A DNA stretch of 64,000 nucleotides from SIG603 sp963589785 (GCA_963589785.1 CAVAMJ010000003.1:62001-126000), one strand, 5' to 3'; counted from the stretch's first letter, positions 24,740-33,297 are shown. Program-made: numbers and translations. Notes: generated from the letters alone by a model not told the origin.

Positions 24740-25222
24740 ATGTTAATAAGAACAGCTGATTTATCCGATATTCCTGCACTTGCCGCAGTTGAGGCTGAGT
24801 GCTTTCCCTCTGCCGAGGCGGCTTCCCCCGAGGAAATCAGAGAGAGAGTAGAGGCTTACCCAAATCACTTTTGGCTATTGTTCGATGATGACAAGCTTGT
24901 CTCGTTTGTGGACGGCTTTTGCACCGATTTGAGAGATCTCAACGACGAAATGTATGCCGATGCTTCCATGCACGATGAAAACGGCGATTGGCAGATGATT
25001 TTCGGTGTGAATACTATTCCGTCTGCACGAAAGAAAGGCTTTGCCGGCAAGCTTTTGAGAACGGCAATCGAAAACGCAAGGGTGAGCGGCAGAAAGGGTC
25101 TTGTCCTCACCTGCAAGGATAAGCTTGTGGACTATTACGCTTCGTTCGGTTTCAAAAAAGAGGGAATTTCCGATTCTACCCACGGCGGTGCCGTTTGGTA
25201 TCAGATGAGACTTGAGTTTTAA
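24740..25222 (+). CDS. GNAT-family N-acetyltransferase
   Basis: A 160-residue acetyl-CoA-dependent acetyltransferase. The acetyl-CoA pyrophosphate loop is the SARKKGFAGKLL segment (RxxGxxGxL type, about residue 95), preceded by the FGVNTIP beta strand, and the closing YYASFGF motif is near residue 133. The acceptor is unknown. AGAGG precedes ATG. queH starts 11 nt after its stop, so the two are co-transcribed. Confidence 0.88.
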   Translation: MLIRTADLSDIPALAAVEAECFPSAEAASPEEIRERVEAYPNHFWLLFDDDKLVSFVDGFCTDLRDLNDEMYADASMHDENGDWQMIFGVNTIPSARKKGFAGKLLRTAIENARVSGRKGLVLTCKDKLVDYYASFGFKKEGISDSTHGGAVWYQMRLEF

Positions 25223-25233
25223 AGCGGTAAAAT

Positions 25234-25857
25234 ATGAATAACACACAAAATAAACCAAAAGTAAATTATCAGCGACTTCTCGATTCGCTCATAGCTTCGC
25301 TTGACGGGGACGTGCCGAAGCTTATGCTTCACGGCTGCTGCGCTCCGTGCAGTTCCTATTGCCTCGAGTATCTCTCGCAGTATTTTGATATAACTCTGCT
25401 TTTTTATAATCCGAATATCTCTTCTTACGAGGAATATTTAAAGCGTGAAAACGAAGTAAAAAGGCTGATTTCCGTTTTGCCGCAGAAACATCCCGTCAAA
25501 TTCCTTTCTGTCGGCTATGACAGCAGTAAGTTCGAAGAAATGGCAAAGGGACTCGAAAGTGTTCCCGAGGGCGGAGCACGCTGTTTTAAGTGCTACGAAA
25601 TGCGTATGCGTAAGGCGGCAGAGCTTGCCAAGGAAAACGGATTTGATTACTTCACGACAACTCTTTCAATCAGTCCCTTAAAAAGCTCGCAGAAGATTAA
25701 CGAGATAGGAAAAAAGCTTGAAGAGGAGATTGGCGTCAAGCATTTGCCGTCCGACTTCAAGAAAAAAGAGGGCTACAAAAGAAGCATTGAGCTTTCCGCT
25801 ATGTACGATTTATATCGTCAGAATTATTGCGGATGTCGCTTCAGCGTAAGAGACTAA
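25234..25857 (+). CDS. queH: Epoxyqueuosine reductase QueH
   Basis: A 207-residue member of the QueH (former DUF208) family, the non-cobalamin enzyme that reduces epoxyqueuosine to queuosine in tRNA, the last step of Q biosynthesis. The cysteine pairs expected for its metal/[4Fe-4S] centre are visible: HGCCAPCSS (about residue 31), CFKCYEM (about 116) and the C-terminal YCGCRFS. No other queuosine genes are in the window. Only a weak ribosome-binding site precedes ATG, in keeping with coupling to the GNAT gene 11 nt upstream. Confidence 0.93.
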   Translation: MNNTQNKPKVNYQRLLDSLIASLDGDVPKLMLHGCCAPCSSYCLEYLSQYFDITLLFYNPNISSYEEYLKRENEVKRLISVLPQKHPVKFLSVGYDSSKFEEMAKGLESVPEGGARCFKCYEMRMRKAAELAKENGFDYFTTTLSISPLKSSQKINEIGKKLEEEIGVKHLPSDFKKKEGYKRSIELSAMYDLYRQNYCGCRFSVRD

Positions 25858-25878
25858 CAGAAGAAAGGTGGATTTAAT

Positions 25879-26322
25879 ATGCCGATGTATAGGGTCACAT
25901 TGCCCGATATGCATATCGCAAAGAACAAGGCACGCTTGTGCTACACATTTTTAAAATTACCGAAGCTTTATAATACTACCGTTTCGATTATCAACAAACA
26001 GGCAAATGCCATGATAAAGCCGGGAAGAATAGAGTCTGACAAGATGTATGCCGCAGAGTACACAAGGGAAAATGCACCAAGCTTCGAGGATTTCTGGAAT
26101 GTTTACCGCAAGAACCGAGTGGGAATTACATGCATGGCTTCGCTTGACAGCGAGGGACTTATCCGTGTGGGCATCACTCTCATGCCAGAGACCTACGACA
26201 TAAATCTTGCCCCCGAAAATCAAATTGTCATCAGCACATATTCGCCCGAGGCTGACGGATATATGGACAGTTTTTTGAGAGAGCTTTACGAAAGCTACGG
26301 GGAAGAGATAAAAAATAAGTAA
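25879..26322 (+). CDS. Hypothetical protein (147 aa)
   Basis: A 147-residue soluble protein, start MPMYRVTLPDMHIA. I do not recognise a domain. It has no signal peptide or TM segment and a mixed alpha/beta composition. AGAAAGGTGG lies 8 nt before ATG, and it follows queH by 21 nt, so it is the third gene of that unit. No clear terminator is seen directly after it. Confidence 0.75.
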   Translation: MPMYRVTLPDMHIAKNKARLCYTFLKLPKLYNTTVSIINKQANAMIKPGRIESDKMYAAEYTRENAPSFEDFWNVYRKNRVGITCMASLDSEGLIRVGITLMPETYDINLAPENQIVISTYSPEADGYMDSFLRELYESYGEEIKNK

Positions 26323-26494
26323 TAAAAAGTCGATTGAATTTAGAAGCAGATATTAGTTTTTGGTACATTTGAGTAAAAAATAACAAATGCTTTATTCTTT
26401 TATTGCTTCATTACAATAAAATCCGAGTTTTGTTGTGCACAAACACCGAATTTTAACATAAAAACACGCTTTTTTAAAATTGTTAAAAAAAGTG

Positions 26495-26523
26495 TTGGCA
26501 AAAGAGATTGACGAGTATATTAT
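26495..26523 (+). promoter_or_regulatory. Promoter of the candidate small RNA
   Basis: TTGGCA (26495-26500), 17-bp spacer, TATTAT (26518-26523). Confidence 0.6.
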
Positions 26524-26529
26524 AGGCAC

Positions 26530-26617
26530 AAATCAATACAGAGCTTGTCTCGGCATTAATGAAGGCTATAGATTTTACTGTTTCTGAACACAACAGTGCA
26601 TCTATAGTCTTTTTTAT
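26530..26617 (+). ncRNA. Candidate small RNA with intrinsic terminator
   Basis: In the 464-bp gap between 26322 and 26787, a promoter is followed by about 88 nt and a strong terminator hairpin: AAGGCTATAGAT (26562-26573) pairs with ATCTATAGTCTT (26600-26611), with an inner ACTGTT/AACAGT helix, then TTTTTATTTT. No ORF with a ribosome-binding site lies between promoter and terminator. A second hairpin GCCGTC (26636-26641)/GACGGC (26655-26660) follows. The rest of the gap (26323-26490) is AT-rich with nothing recognisable. Confidence 0.55.
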
Positions 26618-26721
26618 TTTATACAGTACAGCAAAGCCGTCTGTTGTGATTAAGGACGGCAAAATAATTAAAATTTGATAATAAGTTTTAGAAATTCATT
26701 TCTTTCATTCTTTTCTAAGAC

Positions 26722-26756
26722 AAAACCCCGATAGTCAAGCGGCTATCGGGGTTTTT
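26722..26756. terminator. Bidirectional terminator before the GNAT gene
   Basis: AAAACCCCGATAG (26722-26734) and CTATCGGGGTTTT (26743-26755) with an 8-base loop; A run on one side and T run on the other. It ends the minus-strand GNAT gene and any plus-strand transcript. Confidence 0.88.
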
Positions 26757-26786
26757 GCTAAAATTATGCGTAAAAGAGATACTTTG

Positions 26787-27308
26787 TCAATATACATTCT
26801 CCATGACGGTTTCTTGTAAGTAACGATTAAAATGATTATATTCATCCTGCTCCAGTATTTCAGGTGAACTCATAATAACAAGCTTGTGACCCGTGTTGCC
26901 ACAGTGATAAGGGGGATGAATATGAGGATACGGATTTGCCACAAACCCACAGCGCTCGTAAAAGCCCTTGCGGCGATTTGAGATTTCGTCTACAGGAGGA
27001 TCTATTTCAAGAATCAAAGTCGTTGTTTGGTAGTTTTTCAAAATTCTTTGTCCGTAGTGTTGGTTTCTCTTAGTCGGTAGGACGCAGAAATGTTCTATAT
27101 AAAAGGCTCCGCCAATATCCCAATACAGAATTTCACCCACAAATTCACCGTTATCACAAACTGCGTCAAAGTGATAATCGTTTTGCTGTAAAATGCGAAG
27201 CTGTGAGGCTTCCTCACGCTGTTCGTGGGGAGGAAAGCTGATTTTGTAAAGATCAATGGCTTTTTGATACAAGGGGTCGCTCGGCTGTGTGATTCGATAG
27301 ATTTCCAT
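26787..27308 (-). CDS. GNAT-family N-acetyltransferase
   Basis: A 173-residue acetyltransferase with the GNAT core: the YIEHFCVLPTKRNQHYGQ stretch is strand 4 plus the acetyl-CoA loop (here RNQHYGQRIL), and GFYERCGFV near residue 115 is the typical closing motif. The substrate is unknown. It is unrelated in detail to the GNAT gene at 24740. AAAGGA precedes ATG. It is a single-gene unit. Confidence 0.85.
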   Translation of the reverse strand: MEIYRITQPSDPLYQKAIDLYKISFPPHEQREEASQLRILQQNDYHFDAVCDNGEFVGEILYWDIGGAFYIEHFCVLPTKRNQHYGQRILKNYQTTTLILEIDPPVDEISNRRKGFYERCGFVANPYPHIHPPYHCGNTGHKLVIMSSPEILEQDEYNHFNRYLQETVMENVY

Positions 27309-27369
27309 TTTGAGACATCCTTTACAGATTAGATAAATTCGGTATATGGTTTATAGATACAAAAATGAT

Positions 27370-27401
27370 ACAAAAAAACCACCGTAATTTAAAAACGGTG
27401 G
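27370..27401 (-). terminator. Intrinsic terminator of tRNA-Ser
   Basis: CCACCGT (27379-27385) and ACGGTGG (27395-27401); on the minus strand a T7 run follows (complement of 27372-27378). Confidence 0.85.
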
Positions 27402-27407
27402 ATTTCG

Positions 27408-27496
27408 TGGCGGAGAGTTAGGGATTCGAACCCTAGGTTCCTTGTGGGAACACAGCATTTCGAGTGCTGCACCTTCGACCTCTCGGACAACTCTCC
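27408..27496 (-). tRNA. tRNA-Ser(CGA)
   Basis: An 89-nt class II tRNA on the minus strand with encoded CCA. The acceptor GGAGAGT/ACTCTCC, discriminator G, T-loop GGTTCGAATCC and a long variable arm are all present. The anticodon stem CAGCA/TGCTG encloses CTCGAAA, giving anticodon CGA, which reads UCG serine codons. Confidence 0.95.
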
Positions 27497-27592
27497 AAAT
27501 ATAAAATTTACGATTCGGTAACAAAGTATTTGTCAACCGACTGTATAATTTTAATATTTTCTTATTCGTTTGTCAAGGAAAATTCCTTTTGC

Positions 27593-27621
27593 TTGACTGA
27601 TTTTATGAGAAATAGTAGAAT
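27593..27621 (+). promoter_or_regulatory. Promoter of the binding-protein lipoprotein gene
   Basis: TTGACT (27593-27598), 17-bp spacer, TAGAAT (27616-27621), 37 bp before ATG. An AAGGAA-AA-TTCCTT dyad lies just upstream of the -35. Confidence 0.75.
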
Positions 27622-27658
27622 ACAAATGTAAAACTATGTATTTTAAGGAGATATTGAT

Positions 27659-28993
27659 ATGTCTATAAAAAAGCTTTCGGCACTCCTTTTGGTGCTTATA
27701 CTTGTTCTTTCAAGCTTTGCCGGCTGTAAATCAAGCGTTGATGTTGACAAAAACGGCACGGCAGACCTTCAGAATTACCCCGTAACGGTAAATGAAGTCA
27801 CAATCGACTCAAAGCCGACCAGTGTTGTTTGCCTCAGTGCTTCGCTTGCCGATGCAATTCTTGCCATGGGTTACGAAACAAGCCTCAAGGCTGTAAGCGA
27901 GGATGCGACACAGGACGATTTCTCGACTTTGACAAAGGTTAATGCTTCCGATGTCGATGCTATCACCGCACTTTCACCCGATGTTGTCATTGCAGAGAGC
28001 TTCTCTGATGATATGAGCTCTAAGCTCACCGAGGCAGGAGTTAAGTTTGTTGCTATTTCCGCTTCAAGCTCAAGATCCGATTTTGAGAGACTTTATACTC
28101 AGCTTGGTTCTGTTCTCGAGGGCGCAAACACCGGCTACAAGAAGGGACAGGAGACGGCAGAGAGCATTTTCACTTCTCTTGACGATTTATCGAGAATTAT
28201 CCCGGAGTCAAAGACAATCTTAACAGCTTGCTATCTCTATGATGACGAGTCTAAGGCGGCAACAGGCGATACATTAATCAGCACTGTTTTTGAGTATGCC
28301 GGTCTTACAAATATCTTCAAAGGCTCAGAGAACGGAACATTCGATTTTGAAAATCTAAAAATCGGCAACCCAGACTACATTTTCTGCGACACGGGCGTTA
28401 AAGATAAAATCATGAGCAACGAGAACTTTGCTTCGCTCAAGGCTGTAACAAACGGCAACGTATATGAAATCCCGTCAAGCGAGATTGAGTGGCAGGGCAG
28501 AACAGTCATCACAACAGCAACAAACATTGCAGCTGTCGCTTATCCGAGCCTTACAAAGGAGACAAGCACAACTGTCGAGTACAGCGGTGCAGAGTCCTCT
28601 AAGCAGAGCAGTGAGGAATCTTCAAAGGAAGAGTCAAGCAAAGACGAAAGTTCTAAGGAGGAGTCCTCAAAAGAAGAATCAAGCAAGGAAGAGAGCTCTA
28701 AGGAAGAATCCTCAAAGGAGGAATCTTCTAAAGAGGAGTCAAGCGAGGCTACACTTGAGGATACTGAGGGACTTCAGGCCGGACTTGATAACGATTATTC
28801 CAAAGTTATTGAAGTTCAGGAGAAGTTAGCGGAGCTCGGCTATCTCGATGACAGCTATGACGGATTTTTCGGTGATGCTACCGAGGAGGCTGTCAAGGCA
28901 TTCCAGAAAGCCAACGGAATCAAGGATAACGGTGTCGTCGGTGATAATACATTGAACGCACTCAACTCCGATAACGCTGTTAAGGCAAAGTAA
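27659..28993 (+). CDS. Lipoprotein fusing an ABC-type (siderophore/B12-like) binding domain to a peptidoglycan-binding domain
   Basis: A 444-residue protein. A lipobox signal peptide ends LSSFAGC (Cys at residue 22). Residues about 40-300 form a periplasmic-binding-protein-like domain of the Fe3+/cobalamin type (SVVCLSASLADAILAMG opening, SPDVVIAES, VYEIPSSEIEW). Residues about 311-363 are a hydrophilic linker of SSKEE repeats, and about 379-437 is a PG_binding_1 domain (VQEKLAELGYL, DGFFGDATEEAVKAFQ). No permease or ATPase gene is nearby. The protein is thus tethered both to the membrane and to the wall. Function is more likely ligand capture or signalling at the wall than simple transport. 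Confidence 0.88.
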   Translation: MSIKKLSALLLVLILVLSSFAGCKSSVDVDKNGTADLQNYPVTVNEVTIDSKPTSVVCLSASLADAILAMGYETSLKAVSEDATQDDFSTLTKVNASDVDAITALSPDVVIAESFSDDMSSKLTEAGVKFVAISASSSRSDFERLYTQLGSVLEGANTGYKKGQETAESIFTSLDDLSRIIPESKTILTACYLYDDESKAATGDTLISTVFEYAGLTNIFKGSENGTFDFENLKIGNPDYIFCDTGVKDKIMSNENFASLKAVTNGNVYEIPSSEIEWQGRTVITTATNIAAVAYPSLTKETSTTVEYSGAESSKQSSEESSKEESSKDESSKEESSKEESSKEESSKEESSKEESSKEESSEATLEDTEGLQAGLDNDYSKVIEVQEKLAELGYLDDSYDGFFGDATEEAVKAFQKANGIKDNGVVGDNTLNALNSDNAVKAK

Positions 28994-29007
28994 AATAAGC
29001 AAAATTA

Positions 29008-29043
29008 AAAGAGATAGCTTCTTCTTGAAGTTATCTCTTTTTT
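29008..29043 (+). terminator. Intrinsic terminator of the lipoprotein gene
   Basis: AAAGAGATAGCTTC (29008-29021), five-base loop, GAAGTTATCTCTTT (29027-29040), then TTT; one G-U pair. Confidence 0.9.
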
Positions 29044-29051
29044 ATGCAGTG

Positions 29052-29076
29052 AAAAAGGACGCCGAAGCGTCCTTTT
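29052..29076 (-). terminator. Intrinsic terminator of pheST
   Basis: AAAAGGACGC (29053-29062), CGAA tetraloop, GCGTCCTTTT (29067-29076). A-run and T-run flank it, so it can act from both sides; pheT ends 21 bp away. Confidence 0.88.
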
Positions 29077-29096
29077 GTTTTGGTGTTTGATTTTTA

Positions 29097-31517
29097 TCAG
29101 CTTCTGATCTCAATCTCGAGGTTTTTCTTGAGGTTCTTGAGAATCTTCTTGACAAATGCATCAACTTGCTCGTTTGTGAGAGCCTCGTCCTTCGGAGCGA
29201 ATGTTACAGTAAATGCCATGCTCTTTTTGCCAAGACCAACCTGAACGCCCTCGTAAACATCGAAAAGCTTGATGTTCTTGATGTACTGGCAAGAAGCGGC
29301 AATTACCTCTTCAATCTGTCCGCAAGTGATTTCCTTGTCGCAAATGAGAGCGAGGTCACGCTTTTCGTTCGGGAACTGAGAGAGCGGCTCATATGTCGGA
29401 ACAGTGCCGTACCACTTAGAGAGAGCCTTGAGGTCGATTTCCATGATGTAGCATGGATTTTTCATATCGAGCTCATCCTGAATTTCATAGCGTACTTTTC
29501 CGAGGAAGCCGACAGTCTCGCCGTCACACTTGATTTCAGCGGACTGATACGGATGTAAGAACGGCTTTTCGGTTTTCTCGTATGTGAACTTGATGTTGAG
29601 GATTTCAGCGAGCTTTTCAGCCATGCCCTTCATGGTGAAGAAGTCCTCTTTCTCGCCGAACACTGCACCGCAGAGAGTTTCTCTCTCCTCAGGATACTCA
29701 GTGAGCGGAAGATCCTTAGCGATGAATTTGTTTGCAATCTCGAAAAGTCTTCCCTCGTAGTTTCCACGCTTCTGGTTTCTTGCAACCGCATTAAGCATGG
29801 ACGGAACAAGAGTTGTTCTCATGAGAGAAAGATCTTCGTTGATTGGGTTGAGAAGACGGATTGCATGTCTCTCGGGAGCGTCCTCAGGAAGCTTGATTAA
29901 ATCGAGGTCGCTTGGAGAGAAGAACGAGTAGTGAATGCACTCGTAAGCACCTGTCTCGAGCAAGCCCTTCTTAATCTTGAGCTCTGTCTTCTGGTTAGCG
30001 TTGAGTCCGCCGGCTGTAACCTGAGCGGTCGGCAAGAATGTGGAAACGATGTGATCGTAGCCGTACATACGGATTACCTCTTCTGCGACATCGGGGTAGT
30101 CCTCCATGTCCTCACGGTAAGCCGGAATATAAATTGTGAGCTCGTCGCCGTTAACTTCCGGAGCGAAGCAGAGGTTATCGAGAATTCTGATTATATCTTC
30201 ATCGGGAACCTTGATTCCGAGAACAGCATTGATCTTGCTGATAGAAACCTTCATCGGTGTCGGCTCGAGGCTGTTGCCTGTGTTTACATCAACCTTTGTT
30301 GAAGAAACTTTACCGCAGCCGAGCTCCTCGACAAGGTGGCATGCACGCTTGAGTGCCATGTCTGTTGCGTACTCGTCAACGCCCTTGGAGTAACGTGCGG
30401 AGGAGTCTGAGGATTGACCGAGTGCACGGGATGATTTTCTGATGTTGTCACGTGCGAATTTAGCTGACTCAAACATAACCTCACTTGTTGTGTCACGAAT
30501 TTCTGAGTTGAGACCACCCATGATACCCGCAAGAGCAACAGGCTTAACGCCGTCACAAATGACAAGGTTCTTGTCGCTAAGAGTGAATTTCTTCTCGTCA
30601 AGAGTGATAATCTGCTCGCCGTTTTCAGCACGTCTGACGTTGATTGCATTGCCCTCAATGTAGTCGCAGTCGAATGCGTGCATCGGCTGACCGAGCTCCA
30701 TGAGAATGTAGTTTGTGATATCGACAATGTTGGAGATAGAGCCAATGCCGACTAAAGCAAGTCTTCTCTTCATCCAAGCCGGGGACTCACCGATTTTAAC
30801 ATCATAGATATAGTGAGCGGAGTAGCGTGGGCAGAGGTCGGGAGCGTCTACAGTTACTGTGAAGCCGTCCTTTTTGACTTCTGTCTCTGTGTAATCAAGC
30901 GCGGGAGTCTTAACTCTCTCGCCGAGAATAGCGGCAACCTCACGTGCGATGCCGTAAATCGACTGGCAGTCTGGGCGGTTAGCCGTGATTGAAATATCAA
31001 AGATATAGTCGTCCATGCCGAGAATAGGCTTGACGTCTGCGCCGATTGGAGCCTCTTCAGGGAGAACAAGAAGTCCGTTGTAGCCGGCACCCGGATAGAG
31101 ATCTTCGTTAAGTCCTAATTCCGTGCCTGAGCAGAGCATGCCCTGAGACTCATAGCCGCGAAGCTTGCCCTTCTTGATTGTCATGACTCCCTCGATAGTC
31201 TTGTGGTCTTTAGCCGTTGCATATACGGTAGCGCCGATGAGAGCGACAGGGAATTTCTTTCCGGCGACAACATTATCTGCACCGCAGCAAATCTGCCACT
31301 TGCCGTGAACACCTGTGTCAACCTGGCATAAGTGAAGGTGAGTATCGGGAATTGCCTCACATGTTTCTACATAGCCGACAACAACCTTAGTGACGTCCTT
31401 GCCGACCTCGATGAGCTCCTCGACCTCAAAGCCTGAGTCGAAAAGCTTCTTCTCGAGCTCTTCAGCCGAGACATTTATATCTACATATTCTTTAAGCCAA
31501 CTTAATGGTACTAACAT
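29097..31517 (-). CDS. pheT: Phenylalanine-tRNA ligase beta subunit
   Basis: An 806-residue beta subunit of the alpha2-beta2 enzyme that charges tRNA-Phe. It has the N-terminal tRNA-binding (EMAP-like) domain (about residues 40-150), B3/4 editing domain, B5 domain, a core ligase-like domain and the C-terminal anticodon-binding domain (FDVYEG ... GKKSMAFTVTF). Length is normal. GGAGG precedes ATG. It follows pheS by 47 bp and shares its T-box control. Confidence 0.97.
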   Translation of the reverse strand: MLVPLSWLKEYVDINVSAEELEKKLFDSGFEVEELIEVGKDVTKVVVGYVETCEAIPDTHLHLCQVDTGVHGKWQICCGADNVVAGKKFPVALIGATVYATAKDHKTIEGVMTIKKGKLRGYESQGMLCSGTELGLNEDLYPGAGYNGLLVLPEEAPIGADVKPILGMDDYIFDISITANRPDCQSIYGIAREVAAILGERVKTPALDYTETEVKKDGFTVTVDAPDLCPRYSAHYIYDVKIGESPAWMKRRLALVGIGSISNIVDITNYILMELGQPMHAFDCDYIEGNAINVRRAENGEQIITLDEKKFTLSDKNLVICDGVKPVALAGIMGGLNSEIRDTTSEVMFESAKFARDNIRKSSRALGQSSDSSARYSKGVDEYATDMALKRACHLVEELGCGKVSSTKVDVNTGNSLEPTPMKVSISKINAVLGIKVPDEDIIRILDNLCFAPEVNGDELTIYIPAYREDMEDYPDVAEEVIRMYGYDHIVSTFLPTAQVTAGGLNANQKTELKIKKGLLETGAYECIHYSFFSPSDLDLIKLPEDAPERHAIRLLNPINEDLSLMRTTLVPSMLNAVARNQKRGNYEGRLFEIANKFIAKDLPLTEYPEERETLCGAVFGEKEDFFTMKGMAEKLAEILNIKFTYEKTEKPFLHPYQSAEIKCDGETVGFLGKVRYEIQDELDMKNPCYIMEIDLKALSKWYGTVPTYEPLSQFPNEKRDLALICDKEITCGQIEEVIAASCQYIKNIKLFDVYEGVQVGLGKKSMAFTVTFAPKDEALTNEQVDAFVKKILKNLKKNLEIEIRS

Positions 31518-31564
31518 AAAAAACCTCCGGTTTTTCTAATATTCAAAATTGAAAGCGAAAGAAA

Positions 31565-32632
31565 TTAATCGTTATCGTTAAGCTGAGACAAAACTCTCAG
31601 ATCGCTCTCGTAAAGATGCTTAATGTTATTGATGCCGTACTTGAGCATAGCGGCTCTCTCGATTCCGATTCCGAATGCGAAGCCGGAGTACTCGTCGCTG
31701 TCGATTCCGCAGTTCTCGAGAACCTTCTTGTTTACAACGCCCGCACCGAGAACCTCAATCCAGCCTGTGCCCTTGCAAAGCTTACAGCCGCAGCCGTTCT
31801 TTGTGCCTGTTCCGCCGCAAGAGAAGCATGAGCAGTCAACCTCAACGCTTGGCTCTGTGAATGGGAAGTAAGACGGACGAAGTCTTGTCTTGACGTCCTC
31901 GCCGTAAATTCTTTGTACGAACAAATCGAGCATACCCTTGAGGTCGCAAAGAGTGATTCCCTTATCAACTACAAGACCCTCCATCTGGTGGAACATCGGT
32001 GAATGGGTAGCGTCATCGTCGGAGCGGAAAACTTTACCCGGGGAAACAATCTTAATCGGCGGCTTCTGAGCCTCCATGACGTGAATCTGTCCGGCTGAAG
32101 TCTGAGTTCTGAGCAAGAATTCAGGGGAGAGATAGAATGTATCCTGCATATCACGTGCGGGGTGATCCTGAGGAGTGTTGAGTGCTGTGAAGTTATAGTA
32201 ATCGTTTTCGATTTCCGCACCCTCGAAAACATCAAAGCCCATAGATGCAAAAATATCGATGAGCTGGTTTTTCATCTGAGTGATCGGGTGAAGATTTCCT
32301 GTGACGGTCTCTTCGCCGGGGAGAGTAATATCGATTTTCTCGGACTCATAGCGAAGCTCAAGCTCACGCTCCTTGAGGGCAGTGTCAATTTCGCTGAACT
32401 TATTCTCAGCCCATGAGCGAATTTCGCCGATAAGCTTGCCGTATTCTGCACGGTTCTCCTTAGGGACATCGCGCATGCCCTTTGAGAGCGAGCCGATTGC
32501 GCCCGTTTTGCCGTCCATGAAGCGCTTTTTGAATTCATAGGCTGCCTTGGAGGAATGAAGCTCCTTAGCACCCTCTTCAATCTCCTGCCTTATCTGGGCA
32601 AGGCGTTCGTTAAGTGCATTTAATTCTTGCAT
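31565..32632 (-). CDS. pheS: Phenylalanine-tRNA ligase alpha subunit
   Basis: A 355-residue class II catalytic subunit. Motif 2 and 3 regions are present (FRSDDDATHSPMFHQMEG; GFAFGIGIERAAML), and a cysteine-rich insert (DCSCFSCGGTGTKNGCGCKLCKGTGW) near residue 265 gives a small zinc-knuckle-like loop. The start is ATG 32632, since AAAGGA lies 9 nt upstream; the in-frame TTG at 32650 overlaps that site. Its T-box terminator lies about 400 bp upstream, an unusually long gap filled by a copy of a dispersed repeat. Confidence 0.96.
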   Translation of the reverse strand: MQELNALNERLAQIRQEIEEGAKELHSSKAAYEFKKRFMDGKTGAIGSLSKGMRDVPKENRAEYGKLIGEIRSWAENKFSEIDTALKERELELRYESEKIDITLPGEETVTGNLHPITQMKNQLIDIFASMGFDVFEGAEIENDYYNFTALNTPQDHPARDMQDTFYLSPEFLLRTQTSAGQIHVMEAQKPPIKIVSPGKVFRSDDDATHSPMFHQMEGLVVDKGITLCDLKGMLDLFVQRIYGEDVKTRLRPSYFPFTEPSVEVDCSCFSCGGTGTKNGCGCKLCKGTGWIEVLGAGVVNKKVLENCGIDSDEYSGFAFGIGIERAAMLKYGINNIKHLYESDLRVLSQLNDND

Positions 32633-32766
32633 ATTCAAAAATCCTTTCAAGTTTGATTTAATTAATAAATAATAATTAATAACTAATAATAGATGAGGCT
32701 ACAGCAATAAAGGCAACAGCCAAGCATCAGAACAAGTATATTATTACTTATTAATTACTATTTATG

Positions 32767-32995
32767 TTTTTGTGTTCTTTATTTTTCTGTTCTAAACAAT
32801 GTGATTATCTAAACAGTTTCTTTGTGTTAGATTTTTAATTTTATGTGATTAGTTCGGCTTTCAAAGGTCAACTACTGACAGCCTATCCTTTTAGTTATCG
32901 CTTCGCTCAGTTTTCCTGTTTTAGCTAATTATACATTATTAATTAGTCGTTGGCTTTTTGTAAAAAGCGAAGCAGAAACTTTTGTGTTTTATTAA
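32767..32995 (-). repeat. Dispersed hairpin repeat, copy C (inverted)
   Basis: Read on the minus strand this stretch matches copies A (33387) and B (35967): AAAAGTTT...GCTTCGCTTTTTACAAAAAGC, then ATTAATAATGTATAATTA, then GAGCGAAGCGATAA, then ...GGATAGGCTGTC and ...AATAAAGAAC. It is more diverged and shorter than A and B. It lies between the pheST T-box and the pheS start codon, so it is transcribed as part of the pheST leader. GCGAAGC or its complement occurs at 32900-32906 and 32967-32973. Confidence 0.7.
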
Positions 32996-33030
32996 TTTTA
33001 ATCTCTATTCTTTTCTATCTTTTTGAAAAT

Positions 33031-33291
33031 AAAAAAGCCCAAGACGCGAAATGCATCTTGGGACGAAATTTCCGTGGTACCACCCAAATTTAACAGATTT
33101 TGAAAAGAATCTGTCCTCATCGGTCGTAACGTGACCTTGCCTTTTAAGGCTTTACGTCAGAACCTACTGCTGTTTCTGCTCTGCCGCTCCAAAGTGAACT
33201 TCACATTCTCTTTACCGTGACTTGCTTTCAGCCGATGACAAGCCATCTCTTTGCCGCAGTTTGAATGCTACTTTTCTTTTTCATCGCGTGT
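33031..33291 (-). ncRNA. T-box leader of pheST (tRNA-Phe sensing)
   Basis: On the minus strand the leader has the T-box sequence GGGTGGTACCACGG (complement of 33073-33086 region), which pairs with the tRNA acceptor end in the antiterminator, followed by the competing terminator CCCAAGA (33038-33044)/TCTTGGG (33056-33062) with a T6 run (complement of 33031-33036). A long Stem I region lies 5' (about 33120-33290); a GUUC stretch in GTGAAGTTCACTTTGG could supply the UUC phenylalanine specifier. Uncharged tRNA-Phe should prevent termination and raise pheST expression. Confidence 0.9.
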
Positions 33292-33297
33292 AATGGT

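Noticed and set aside
27159..27186. Fur or other metal operator near the binding-protein gene
   Set aside because: No GATAATGATAAT-like site is present upstream of 27659; only a short AAGGAA-AA-TTCCTT dyad.
28590..28748. The SSKEE-coding repeat as a DNA tandem repeat or phase-variable tract
   Set aside because: Codons vary from unit to unit, so the DNA is not a clean tandem repeat and slippage is unlikely.
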